The position numbers and the translations under genes were made by a program. Positions 34,435 to 42,152 of a DNA stretch of 42,152 bases are shown piece by piece (the stretch's first letter is position 1; each line of letters starts with the position of its first letter). The notes beneath the pieces were generated by a model. The model had not been told where the DNA came from and ran no database searches. It was given only the letters and a program-made list of their open reading frames with translations. The stretch is from assembly GCA_937959125.1 (NCBI GenBank), contig CALGQU010000017.1, positions 1-42,152 of the forward strand, in the 5' to 3' direction. This stretch comes from an uncultured Croceitalea sp. (lineage in GTDB: Bacteria > Bacteroidota > Bacteroidia > Flavobacteriales > Flavobacteriaceae).

Positions 34435-37164
34435 ATGAGGATACTGTTATTGTTCTACATGGCAAGCTGCTATGGCATGTTTGCTTATCAAGCTAACGGC
34501 ACTATAAAGGGAAAACTTGTGAACACAGGTGAAACACCCATCATAGCCGTATCGATAACTATTGAAGGTACACATCTCACTACCCAAAGTGACGCATTAG
34601 GTTGGTTTGAACTTAAAACAAGCGTAAAAGGCGATTATATTCTTTCCATCTCCAAAATAGGTTACGAAACCAAACGATTCCCACTATTTTTGAATGGTGG
34701 ATCCATCGATTTGGGAACCCTTATCTTGGAAAAAAATATAACCCTAGAGAAAACGAACAATCTCATCACCCTAACGGATAGCGACCTTTCTGATGATGAC
34801 GAAACCCTTTCCAACTCTGCAGGTTTATTACAGGCCACACGCGATATTTTTTTAAGTAGGGCCGCTTTTGATTTTGGACAGGCCTTCTTTAGAGTAAGGG
34901 GATTGGACTCCAGGGAGGGCCAAGTACTACTGAACGGTCTGGTCATGAACAAGTTCTTTAACGGTAGGCCCGAATGGAACAATTGGGGCGGGTTGAACGA
35001 CGTTATCAGGAACCAAGCCTTTACCAATGGCATGGAAGCTTCCGATCATACCTTTGGAGGTGTCTTGGGAAATACCAATATTGATCTAAGACCCAATGGA
35101 CTAAGGCCCGGCACCCGAATTTCGTCTTCCCTATCCAACAGAACCTATACGGGTAGGGTCATGGCTACCTATACCGCTCCTATCTCAAACAAAGGGATAT
35201 CCTTTACCTTATCCTCTTCCCGTAGATTGGCCAACCAAGGGTATATCAACGGGACCTTGTACAATGCCTTTTCTTTCTTTGGGGCACTTACCTATCAAAT
35301 CAATAAAAACCATCAAATTGGACTAACGGCACTTGCCGCACAAAACAGAAGGGGTCGTTCCGCAGCTATTACCGAAGAAGTATTCAATTTGGTGGGTAAC
35401 CGATATAATCCCTATTGGGGCCAGCAAAACGGTCGTATTAGAAATGCCCGTGAACGCTCCATTTTTGAACCTATAGTGCTATTCAACCATTATTATACCG
35501 GGAAAAATATCACCATAACTACAGGGGCATCCTATCAATTTGGAAAAAATAAAAGAAGTCGTCTTCGCTTTTTTAACGCGCCCAACCCAGACCCCACTTT
35601 TTTTAGGTTTTTACCCAGCTTTTACATTAATAACCCGATTGGTGCGGATTTTACCAATGCAGCTTTGGCCAGGGAGGGATTTTTGAACAATCCCCAAATC
35701 AATTGGGGCAACTTGCTCACCGCTAACCGAAACAATGGAAAAGCAGCCTATGTTTTGGCCAATGATGTTGTTGATGATAGGTCGTTACAGCTAGCCAGTA
35801 GAGCCAACATAAGGCTTGGAGAAGGTCTTGCCTTGGACTTGGGGCTTACCTATAGGAATCTGGATTCCAACAATTATGCAGAATTGACCGATATTTTAGG
35901 TGCGGACTTTCATGAAGATATCGACCCCTTTTCCAATACGGAAAATGATAGCAACGGACCTCTCATAAAACGGCAAGGAGAACGTTTTGGGTATCACTAT
36001 ACCATGAAGGCCGCCCAAGCGAATGCCTTTGCCCAGTTAAAAATAGATCGGACCAAGTGGGCAGGTTTCCTAGCTACCCAATTTACAACAACCGAATACC
36101 AACGTGACGGTCTTTTTCAAAACCAACGGTTTTTGGACAATTCCTTTGGAACAAGCGAAGCCCTTACCTTTGATAATTATGCCCTAAAAGGCGGGATATC
36201 CTATAGCATAAGCGGACGGCATTGGCTTAAAGCGAATGCTAGCCTTGCAACAAGAGCACCTTTACTTCAAAACAGTTTTATAAATCCTAGGGAAAATAAT
36301 GAGGTAGTCCCCGGTCTCAACAATGAAAAAGTAAGCTTTGCAGACCTTAGCTATCATATACGACTCCCAAAACTAACGGGAAGGGTTACCGGCTTTTATG
36401 GTAGGTTTCAAAATACCACGGATATCAATTTCTTTTTTGTGAACTCTGGCGTGGGGTCAGACTTTGTGCAAGAAGTACTTACCGGACTCGATAGGCTTCA
36501 CAGGGGTTTGGAGTTGGGTTTCCAATATGAGTTATCATCCCAAGTAAAGCTTAACGCGGTAGCCAACTTTGGTGACTATACTTTTGCCAGTAACCCCAAC
36601 GTCACCATCAACTTTGATACCGCCGGGGCAGAGGAAGATTTGATCAATACAGAGGGGAATATTAACTTGGGTCCGGCCACCATCAAAGGGCTAAAACTTG
36701 CCCAAGGACCACAACAGGCCATAGCATTGGGCATTGAATACAGAGACCCAAAGTATTGGTGGATTGGGGCCACCACCAATTATCTGGCAAATAACCATAC
36801 CAATATTTCAACCATTACCAGAACCCAAAGTTTCTTTCTAGATCCAGAAACAGGACAGGAATTTCCAAACGCAACCCCGGAAAATGTGGCCCAACTGTTA
36901 CGGCAGACCAAACTGGACGATTTCTATTTGCTTAATCTGGTAGGTGGAAAATCTTGGCTTAAAAACGGCACCTATATCAGTATTTTTGCCAGCATCAATA
37001 ATGCCTTTGATACCACCTTTAAAACCGGCGGTTTTGAGCAAAGTAGAAACGGAAATTTTGGACAACTCCTACAAGACAGCTTGAGGGATAATCCCTCATT
37101 TGCCCCAAAATTCTGGTATGGCTTTGGTAGAACCTACTTTTTAAACGTTGCCATAAGTTTTTAG
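34435..37164 (+). CDS. TonB-dependent receptor paired with secreted nuclease
   Basis: The 909-residue outer membrane protein has a short signal peptide and a CarboxypepD_reg domain (GTIKGKLVNTGETPIIAVSI, about 20-100). The plug contains FFRVRGLDSREGQVLLNG and the ASDHTFGGVLGNTNIDLRPN block. The barrel ends in YFLNVAISF. The plug sequence with PEWNNWGGLND differs from siderophore receptors, so the substrate is unknown. Its upstream 80 bp are shared with the divergent EEP gene. A possible link to extracellular nucleic acid or phosphate use is inferred from that neighbour only. Confidence 0.88.
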   Translation: MRILLLFYMASCYGMFAYQANGTIKGKLVNTGETPIIAVSITIEGTHLTTQSDALGWFELKTSVKGDYILSISKIGYETKRFPLFLNGGSIDLGTLILEKNITLEKTNNLITLTDSDLSDDDETLSNSAGLLQATRDIFLSRAAFDFGQAFFRVRGLDSREGQVLLNGLVMNKFFNGRPEWNNWGGLNDVIRNQAFTNGMEASDHTFGGVLGNTNIDLRPNGLRPGTRISSSLSNRTYTGRVMATYTAPISNKGISFTLSSSRRLANQGYINGTLYNAFSFFGALTYQINKNHQIGLTALAAQNRRGRSAAITEEVFNLVGNRYNPYWGQQNGRIRNARERSIFEPIVLFNHYYTGKNITITTGASYQFGKNKRSRLRFFNAPNPDPTFFRFLPSFYINNPIGADFTNAALAREGFLNNPQINWGNLLTANRNNGKAAYVLANDVVDDRSLQLASRANIRLGEGLALDLGLTYRNLDSNNYAELTDILGADFHEDIDPFSNTENDSNGPLIKRQGERFGYHYTMKAAQANAFAQLKIDRTKWAGFLATQFTTTEYQRDGLFQNQRFLDNSFGTSEALTFDNYALKGGISYSISGRHWLKANASLATRAPLLQNSFINPRENNEVVPGLNNEKVSFADLSYHIRLPKLTGRVTGFYGRFQNTTDINFFFVNSGVGSDFVQEVLTGLDRLHRGLELGFQYELSSQVKLNAVANFGDYTFASNPNVTINFDTAGAEEDLINTEGNINLGPATIKGLKLAQGPQQAIALGIEYRDPKYWWIGATTNYLANNHTNISTITRTQSFFLDPETGQEFPNATPENVAQLLRQTKLDDFYLLNLVGGKSWLKNGTYISIFASINNAFDTTFKTGGFEQSRNGNFGQLLQDSLRDNPSFAPKFWYGFGRTYFLNVAISF

Positions 37165-37205
37165 TCCATCCTTACGGAAACGGCAAAGTTCCCTTATGGA
37201 AATCT

Positions 37206-37222
37206 GATACTTTATAAGTATC
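37206..37222. promoter_or_regulatory. Inverted repeat upstream of cytochrome c gene
   Basis: GATACTT-TAT-AAGTATC (perfect 7-bp arms) lies 44 nt before the cytochrome ATG and 42 nt after the receptor gene. There is no T-tract, so an operator is as likely as a weak terminator. Confidence 0.4.
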
Positions 37223-37266
37223 TTAGGCCTTCATTTAAGCAAGAATACCAAATAAATAAACACATA

Positions 37267-37746
37267 ATGAAAAAACTTGTTTTAGTACTTGCCCTTGGTG
37301 CGTTCATGACTGGTTGCGGGGAAAAAAAAGGAGAAAAGAAAGACGGATTTGAGGTAAGTCGTTCCAAAACAGCGGATAAAAAGGAAATGGCCAATGAAGG
37401 AGTCCCTGTTGATCTGGACAATAAAGGAATAGGACCTGTTAAGAATCTGGATTTTGCAGAAGAAATAGATACGGAAATGGCTTCAAGGGGAGAAGCCCAG
37501 TTCAATGCCATTTGTGTGGCCTGCCATATGGCGGAGCAGCGGATGATAGGCCCTGCCATGAAAGGGGTTTATGAACGTCGCAGCCCGGAATGGGTGATGA
37601 ACATGATGCTCAACCCAAACGGCATGTTAAAAGACGATCCTATAGCAAAAGCATTGCTCAAAGAATACAATAACGCAATTATGCTCAACCAAAACTTGAC
37701 AGAAGATCAAGCAAGGGATATTGCGGAATACCTGAGAACGTTATAA
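37267..37746 (+). CDS. c-type cytochrome lipoprotein
   Basis: The 159-residue precursor has a lipobox MTGC, then a charged Lys/Glu linker, then one haem site CVACH (CxxCH). The axial Met is probably in NAIMLNQNLT or GMLKDD. The C-terminal helix ARDIAEYLRTL is typical of class I cytochromes. It is an envelope-anchored electron carrier whose partner oxidase or reductase is not in the window. A strong terminator follows. Confidence 0.9.
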   Translation: MKKLVLVLALGAFMTGCGEKKGEKKDGFEVSRSKTADKKEMANEGVPVDLDNKGIGPVKNLDFAEEIDTEMASRGEAQFNAICVACHMAEQRMIGPAMKGVYERRSPEWVMNMMLNPNGMLKDDPIAKALLKEYNNAIMLNQNLTEDQARDIAEYLRTL

Positions 37747-37760
37747 CTGCAAATCGTCAT

Positions 37761-37792
37761 AAAATGCTGTTTCAAATGAAACAGCATTTTTT
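37761..37792 (+). terminator. Rho-independent terminator of cytochrome c gene
   Basis: AAAATGCTGTTTC (37761-37773), loop AAAT and GAAACAGCATTTT (37778-37790), then TT. It is a 13-bp perfect stem. Confidence 0.9.
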
Positions 37793-37805
37793 AGATTAGA
37801 CCGAT

Positions 37806-38183
37806 ATGGATTTAGAGCAGAACAAGAAAAATGCTATCGCTTTTTATAAAATGGCCTATCTAGGGAATCCTAAGAAGGCCGTGGAAACCTATATTGGCAA
37901 AGAATACATCCAACACAACCCAGATGTGGCAGATGGGACACAAGGTTTTATCTTGTATTTCGAAAGGATGCAGCAGGAATATCCCAACAAGTCCATTGAG
38001 TTTGTCCGATGCATTGCCGAAGGGGATTTGGTCGCGCTGCACACCCACCAAATTTGGCCGGATAATGATGAGTATGTGACCATGGATTTTTTACGGTTTG
38101 ATGCCCAGGGTAAAATCTGCGAGCATTGGGATGCCATTCAGCAGATCCCCAAAACTTCTGCCAACCCCAATACCATGTTCTAA
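37806..38183 (+). CDS. SnoaL-like (NTF2-fold) protein
   Basis: The 125-residue protein matches the SnoaL-like polyketide-cyclase family. Its features are YIGKEYIQHNPDVADG, the aromatic-lined strand LVALHTHQIWPD and the signature MDFLRFDAQGKICEHWDAIQ. No signal peptide is present, so it is cytoplasmic. Bacteroidota homologues are usually orphan proteins and no substrate can be given. The lipocalin-like gene starts 11 nt later. Confidence 0.85.
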   Translation: MDLEQNKKNAIAFYKMAYLGNPKKAVETYIGKEYIQHNPDVADGTQGFILYFERMQQEYPNKSIEFVRCIAEGDLVALHTHQIWPDNDEYVTMDFLRFDAQGKICEHWDAIQQIPKTSANPNTMF

Positions 38184-38194
38184 AAGGTGTTTTG

Positions 38195-38905
38195 ATGAAA
38201 AATCCAATCTTCTTTGTCAGTTTGCTATTGGTCGTATCCATTGCCAACGCGCAGTCCTTGGTAGGTGCTTGGGAAGCTACCCTGGAACAAGGGGGTAGAA
38301 CCCTTCGTTCTACCGTTATTTTTACAAAAGGCCATCAAGTCGCTACCTTTTACGATGCCAAAACAGGGGCATTCATCAGCACCAATGGCGGCACTTGGAG
38401 CTTGGAGGGAACTTCCCTAACGGAAACCGTAGAATTTGATTCCAAGACACCGGAACGCGTGGGAACCAGCAGAGTATTTGAAATAGAGATTATCGAAAAT
38501 GAACTTAAAATAAAAGACTTGGACATCGTTTGGAAGCGCAAGGATGATGGAAGCCCGGGTGTACTTTCCGGTGCATGGTTAATGTCTGGTCGCAAACGAA
38601 ACGGCAGCTTTCAAACGCGGGATACCAGCAGGCCCAGAAAAACAATGAAAATACTATCTGGAACCCAATTTCAATGGATAGCTTACAATACCGAAACCAA
38701 ACAATTTCTGGGTACCGGGGGCGGCATCTATACTACTATTGATGGCAAATACACGGAAAACATCTCCTTTTTTTCTAAAGACAATTCCCGTGTTGGGGCC
38801 CGTTTGGAATTTGATTATGCGTTAAAAGAGGGGGATTGGCACCATTCCGGTTTTAGCAGTAAAAGAACACCCTTGTATGAAGTTTGGAGCCTTCGTAAAG
38901 AATAA
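38195..38905 (+). CDS. Secreted protein with duplicated lipocalin-like domain
   Basis: The ATG at 38195 gives 236 residues with a signal peptide ending ANAQ; the upstream ATG at 38126 overlaps the SnoaL-like gene and is rejected. Two halves look homologous: LVGAWEATLEQGG...YDAKTGAFISTNGGTWSLEG and LSGAWLMSGRKRNG...YNTETKQFLGTGGGIYTTIDG. Each continues with TETVEFDSKT or TENISFFSKD. This suggests an internal duplication of a lipocalin-type beta barrel. The ligand is unknown. Confidence 0.7.
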   Translation: MKNPIFFVSLLLVVSIANAQSLVGAWEATLEQGGRTLRSTVIFTKGHQVATFYDAKTGAFISTNGGTWSLEGTSLTETVEFDSKTPERVGTSRVFEIEIIENELKIKDLDIVWKRKDDGSPGVLSGAWLMSGRKRNGSFQTRDTSRPRKTMKILSGTQFQWIAYNTETKQFLGTGGGIYTTIDGKYTENISFFSKDNSRVGARLEFDYALKEGDWHHSGFSSKRTPLYEVWSLRKE

Positions 38906-38976
38906 AAAATTAAAAAATGCCTCAAGTAATTTGTCCAATAGCAATCCTGTAAGAATAACCCTTTATACCATAGTCA

Positions 38977-39564
38977 ATGTCCAAGTTGAATCTAATAGCC
39001 TTTCTTTTTTTAATACATAACCTTCAAGCCCAAAACATGGAACTTCCGTATCATCAAATCCCAGATTACCCACAAAGCTATACTTCCGGCGCCATGCTCA
39101 GTCGCATGATCGACGGTTTGGGGTATCGTTATTATTGGGCGACCGAAGGACTGAAAGCATCCAATTTAAAATACAGGACTTCTGAGGACGGCAGAAACTG
39201 TTTTGAAACCCTGGAGCATATTTTTGGACTTTCTGTAACCATCCTGAATGGCATACGAAGTAAACCCAATATCCGGCCCTACGACATTCCCGTGTATTCG
39301 TTTGATGAGCTGCGAAAATTGACCCTTGAAAACCTCCAAAAAGCCAGTTCTTTGGCATTAAGTAAAACCGAAACCGACCTGGAAACGAGCGAGATTATTT
39401 TTCAGCGCGGGGAGGCCAAATCAGAATTCCCATTTTGGCATATGCTCAACGGACCCTTGGCCGATGCCATCTATCATACCGGACAAATCGTGATTTTACG
39501 AAGGGCATCCGGCAATCCCATGAACCCCAAAGTCAATGTTTTTACCGGTAAAACCCGGGAGTAG
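38977..39564 (+). CDS. Secreted DinB-like protein
   Basis: The 195-residue protein has a signal peptide (SKLNLIAFLFLIHNLQAQ). The body resembles the DinB four-helix fold, with ETLEHIFGLSVTILNGI supplying a first His and DAIYHTGQIVILRRASGNP the C-terminal His of the metal site. DinB-like proteins are usually cytoplasmic, so export is notable. It has no detectable relation to the DinB-like gene at 5338. The function is unknown. Confidence 0.7.
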   Translation: MSKLNLIAFLFLIHNLQAQNMELPYHQIPDYPQSYTSGAMLSRMIDGLGYRYYWATEGLKASNLKYRTSEDGRNCFETLEHIFGLSVTILNGIRSKPNIRPYDIPVYSFDELRKLTLENLQKASSLALSKTETDLETSEIIFQRGEAKSEFPFWHMLNGPLADAIYHTGQIVILRRASGNPMNPKVNVFTGKTRE

Positions 39565-39691
39565 ATAAAGCATCACATTCGAGCTATATCAGTTTTTCTA
39601 GTCACTATAAGCTTTCCAATGCATCGGCTTATAAAAATTCTGGTTTGTAACAAAAACTAACGTTTTACTACCCATATTAAAGCGAAGGATC

Positions 39692-39982
39692 ATGGGATTT
39701 ATGGGACATGCGGCTCAGGCTGTTAAATTCAACAGGGCACAATTAAAGAAGAAACGGAGAACGTTTAAGGAACTCAAAGCAAGCTACGTAGGTTATGCTA
39801 CACAGGGTGATCTCAATTTCAAGACCTTAACCCCTTTTGAACAACAGAAAATACGGGATAAGATTCGGGCAGAAGCAAAACGCGACCGCTTTAATCAATT
39901 AAAAATGGGCGTTTTGTCTTTCGCCATTTTGGTTTTACTCGGTTTTGGATTGTATTTTCTAGTAACGGGCCTATTTCAATAA
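39692..39982 (+). CDS. Small basic protein with C-terminal membrane helix
   Basis: The 96-residue protein starts with a Lys/Arg-rich helix (FNRAQLKKKRRTFKELKA). It ends with one transmembrane helix, VLSFAILVLLGFGLYFLVTG, so most of it should face the cytoplasm. The layout is common and conserved in Flavobacteriaceae, but no function is known to me. It ends 8 nt from the convergent SulP gene. Confidence 0.75.
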   Translation: MGFMGHAAQAVKFNRAQLKKKRRTFKELKASYVGYATQGDLNFKTLTPFEQQKIRDKIRAEAKRDRFNQLKMGVLSFAILVLLGFGLYFLVTGLFQ

Positions 39983-39990
39983 AGGCGTTA

Positions 39991-41568
39991 CTAAAACCTA
40001 TCCGCAACCACCTTATAGGTAGGGTCTTCCATCATGTTTACTTCAATAATATTCTCCGCGTTCTTTAACAGACGAATACAATCCTTGCTCAAATGCCGTA
40101 AATGCACTTTTTTGCCCGCTTTCTTGTAACGCTCCGTAAGCTTGTTCAAAGCTTCTATACCGGACATATCCGCAACGCGACTTTCCCCAAAATCGATGAT
40201 AACCTCGTCCGGGTCGTTTTGCACGTCAAACTTTTCCGCAAACAAGGTGGTGGACCCAAAAAAGAGGGGGCCGTAAATCTCATAGTGTTTAACCCCGTTT
40301 TCATCCACATGTTTTCTAGCTCGAATACGTTTGGCATTTTCCCAAGAATAGGCCAATGCAGAGATAATGACTCCCAATAAAACCGCGACCGCTAAATTGT
40401 GGGTGATGGCCGTAATCAAGGTCACCAAAACCATCACGATAACATCGGAATTGGGCATTTTCCGAAAGGTCTTAAAACTGGCCCACTCAAAGGTGCCAAT
40501 AGCGACCATAAACATAAGGCCTACGAGTGCCGCCATGGGCAAACGCTCAATAAGACTGCTCCCAAACATGATAAAAACTAAAAGCATAACCGCAGCGGTA
40601 ATCCCGGAGAGTCTGGCCCTAGCTCCAGAAGAGGTATTGATCAAACTCTGTCCGATCATGGCACAACCTCCCATTCCAGATAAAAATCCAGATAAGATAT
40701 TGGCGGTTCCTTGCGCTACACATTCCTTGTTCCCCCTACCCCTGGTTTCCGTAATCTCATCAATAATGTTAAGGGTAAGCAGACTCTCTATCAATCCGAC
40801 TCCAGCAACGATTCCGGCATAAGGGATAATGATTTTAAAGGTTTCCCAAGTAAAGGGAATTTGCGGAATGGAAAGGGGCGGAAACCCTCCTTTGATACTT
40901 TCCCCTTCGCGCATAGTATCCGCTACCGTAAGGGTATCGATACCAAAACCCAACACTAGGGCAGAAACCACAACAATGGCGAGCAGGGAAGAGGGTATGG
41001 CTTTGGTCAACTTTGGGAATCCCCAAATAATCAACATAGTGAGTAGGGTAAGCCCCAACATGGTATATAGTGCAGAACCCGATAATAAAGTATCCGTACC
41101 CTTCTCATAAAAATTGGGGAACTGCGCCATAAAAATGATAATGGCCAAGCCATTGACAAAACCGAACATGACGGGATGCGGCACCAAACGTATAAATTTC
41201 CCAAGGCGTAACAATCCCGCTAAAATCTGAAGCACGCCCGCTAGAATGACCGTGGCAAATACATAGTTAAGTATGGTAGTGGGTTCAATACCCGGAAAGT
41301 TGCGTTTCAACTCCAAAATAAGGCCCACAAAAATGACGGCCACGGCTCCCGTAGCCCCGGAAATCATTCCCGGTCTCCCTCCTAAAATAGCGGTGACCAA
41401 TGCAAGAACAAAGGCAGCATACAATCCTGTTAAAGGAGAAAATCCCGGAATCAAGGCAAAGGCTATCGCTTCTGGCACCAAGGCCAAGGCTACGGTAAGC
41501 CCGGACAGAATTTCGGTCTTGTAGTCTACTTTTTGTTTAAAATCGAAAAGGTTAAGGTATTTGCGCAT
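39991..41568 (-). CDS. SulP-family anion transporter with STAS domain
   Basis: The 525-residue inner membrane protein has the SulP core. It opens with the signature VALALVPEAIAFALIPGFSP in TM1, then GGRPGMISGATGAVAVIF in TM3. ESLLTLNIIDEITETRGRGN and GMGGCAMIGQSLIN also match the family. The STAS domain occupies about 400-525 (DEVIIDFGESRVADMSGIEAL). Substrates of the family include sulphate, bicarbonate and dicarboxylates; no carbonic anhydrase or sulphur gene is adjacent to decide. It has its own promoter box. Confidence 0.93.
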   Translation of the reverse strand: MRKYLNLFDFKQKVDYKTEILSGLTVALALVPEAIAFALIPGFSPLTGLYAAFVLALVTAILGGRPGMISGATGAVAVIFVGLILELKRNFPGIEPTTILNYVFATVILAGVLQILAGLLRLGKFIRLVPHPVMFGFVNGLAIIIFMAQFPNFYEKGTDTLLSGSALYTMLGLTLLTMLIIWGFPKLTKAIPSSLLAIVVVSALVLGFGIDTLTVADTMREGESIKGGFPPLSIPQIPFTWETFKIIIPYAGIVAGVGLIESLLTLNIIDEITETRGRGNKECVAQGTANILSGFLSGMGGCAMIGQSLINTSSGARARLSGITAAVMLLVFIMFGSSLIERLPMAALVGLMFMVAIGTFEWASFKTFRKMPNSDVIVMVLVTLITAITHNLAVAVLLGVIISALAYSWENAKRIRARKHVDENGVKHYEIYGPLFFGSTTLFAEKFDVQNDPDEVIIDFGESRVADMSGIEALNKLTERYKKAGKKVHLRHLSKDCIRLLKNAENIIEVNMMEDPTYKVVADRF

Positions 41569-41588
41569 CTCTTCCTGTTTGAAGCCGG

Positions 41589-41596
41589 CAAAAATA
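41589..41596 (-). promoter_or_regulatory. TAnnTTTG promoter box, SulP gene
   Basis: The reverse strand reads TATTTTTG, an exact -7 match 20 nt upstream of the ATG, with a TTC about 21 nt farther upstream. Confidence 0.5.
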
Positions 41597-41776
41597 GGGC
41601 TATTCCCAACACCAACCGAACTAAAGGCTAGGAATTCAATAATTTATAGGTTGTCTTTGGTATTTGGGCCTTTTAATTTTCAATTTCATAATTGAGATGT
41701 GCAGTTTGTTTTAGGTGTTCAAGGGTTTTTGGTTCGAGGGGCTCATAAACTTGAAATTTGATTGTTATTTACCGCT

Positions 41777-41850
41777 CTACGAAGTTTGCAACTTCGTAGC
41801 CATAACTAAACCAGGAATACTCGATATTTTTCCCACTAATTCCAGTGGGA
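41777..41850. repeat. REP-like pair of perfect hairpins
   Basis: CTACGAAGTT-TGC-AACTTCGTAG (41777-41799, 10-bp stem) is followed 31 nt later by TCCCACT-AATTCC-AGTGGGA (41831-41850, 7-bp stem). Short stems with tight loops in intergenic DNA resemble REP sequences mobilised by Y1 (IS200-like) REP-associated transposases. No transposase gene is in the window. Confidence 0.5.
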
Positions 41851-42036
41851 CCTCTGGATTGGACTTGCGCTTTTCTGGAAAAAATAATATGGAGCTAATT
41901 TTCTTTATTTTAGTTCCATACATAAAACATAATTCTGGGGAATCTTATAAAAAAAGGCTTTGCGATGATCGGCAATAAGAACGGTTCCCTTATTTTATTC
42001 TTAATTTCAGGAAAACTGAAAATTAAAATAAAGCGG

Positions 42037-42115
42037 CCAATAACACGCGTTATAATTAATGACCAAAAAGCGTTGGCCTGAAAAGGGTCACTAATTATAG
42101 TGCTATCGTTGTCGG
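42037..42115. other. Imperfect inverted repeat resembling an attC-type fold
   Basis: TATAATTAATGACC (42051-42064) pairs with GGTCACTAATTATA (42086-42099), 13 of 14 positions. After an internal asymmetric bulge, outer segments containing AAC (42042-42044) and GTT (42108-42110) pair further. Imperfect arms, unpaired bases on one side and outer AAC/GTT boxes recall integron attC sites. The boxes do not fit the RYYYAAC/GTTRRRY consensus exactly, and no integrase is present. Confidence 0.25.
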
Positions 42116-42152
42116 TAATTAAAACAAATAGGACTTTGAGAAATCACATAAT

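Larger units (their letters stand above)
41597..42152. other. Hairpin-rich gene-free region at right end
   Basis: About 550 nt with no supported gene. An 87-codon frame at 41715-41978 merely spans the hairpins. Besides the REP-like pair and the attC-like fold listed separately, TATGGAGCTAA (41888-41898) pairs with TTAGTTCCATA (41910-41920) with one mismatch. TTAATTTCAG (42001-42010) pairs with CTGAAAATTAA (42016-42026) with one bulge. The density of hairpins is unlike the other intergenic regions here. Confidence 0.6.

Noticed and set aside
41715-41978. 87-codon plus-strand frame at the right end.
   Set aside because: It runs through the REP-like hairpins and has no domain, so it is a by-product of structured repeats.

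Overview
The window is core chromosome of a marine-type member of the Bacteroidota, almost certainly family Flavobacteriaceae (Maribacter/Muricauda/Zobellia-like; the genus cannot be fixed by eye). The evidence is the Bacteroidota promoter -7 box TAnnTTTG in front of many genes, near-absence of Shine-Dalgarno sites, three SusC/Oar/Fe-type TonB-dependent receptors with carboxypeptidase-regulatory N-termini, Bacteroidota-style IleRS, DksA-like and LspA proteins, and moderate-to-low GC. There is no rRNA, tRNA, CRISPR array, prophage or complete insertion sequence.

Layout. 1-2120 (-): a sulfotransferase-like gene cut by the window edge, a class IV aminotransferase overlapping it by 4 bp, and an alpha/beta hydrolase. 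2212-5265 (-): EamA exporter, ArsC/Spx-like protein, atypical SDR and Asp/Glu-type racemase, joined by two ATGA overlaps and short gaps, behind an ArsR-type regulator with a perfect palindrome in its promoter. 5338-9253: DinB-like protein, DUF3298 lipoprotein, cystathionine gamma-synthase/lyase, NADP-type glutamate dehydrogenase. 9348-12837 (+): small secreted protein, RecO and a haem-receptor-like TonB receptor starting 1 nt after recO. 13010-13444 (-): a lipoprotein made of 11-residue LEA-like repeats. 13608-18704 (+): ileS, dksA-like gene, secreted protein, lspA. 18852-19546 (-): 5-formyl-THF cyclo-ligase and a candidate 28-aa membrane peptide. 20076-24123 (+): uvrC and a patatin/BamA-type outer membrane phospholipase. 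24628-29308 (+): DUF3108 protein, kynA, M23 peptidase, pgi (tight operon). 29466-33286 (+): Oar-like receptor and a 4-TM protein. 33311-37164: divergent EEP-nuclease/TonB-receptor pair. 37267-39982 (+): cytochrome c lipoprotein, SnoaL-like, lipocalin-like and secreted DinB-like proteins, small membrane protein. 39991-41568 (-): SulP transporter.

How genes work together. Adjacent genes supply amino-acid nitrogen and sulphur metabolism (gdhA, metB, kynA), translation and envelope biogenesis (ileS, DksA-like, lspA), DNA repair (recO, uvrC) and outer membrane uptake. The racemase/SDR/ArsC-like/exporter operon under ArsR control reads like a small metabolite-handling and efflux module of unknown substrate.

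Most noteworthy non-gene structure: a 192-bp element with 20-bp terminal inverted repeats (24134-24325) and a diverged half copy (about 12841-12956); a possible promoter-to-terminator small RNA with three stem-loops (24419-24537); REP-like hairpins and an attC-like fold in the gene-free right end (41569-42152). Most noteworthy protein features: the GXHH swap of the HXGH motif in IleRS, a class IV aminotransferase lacking the usual PLP-contacting Glu next to a sulfotransferase-like gene, an SDR without the Tyr/Lys pair, and an M23 peptidase with HxC instead of HxH.
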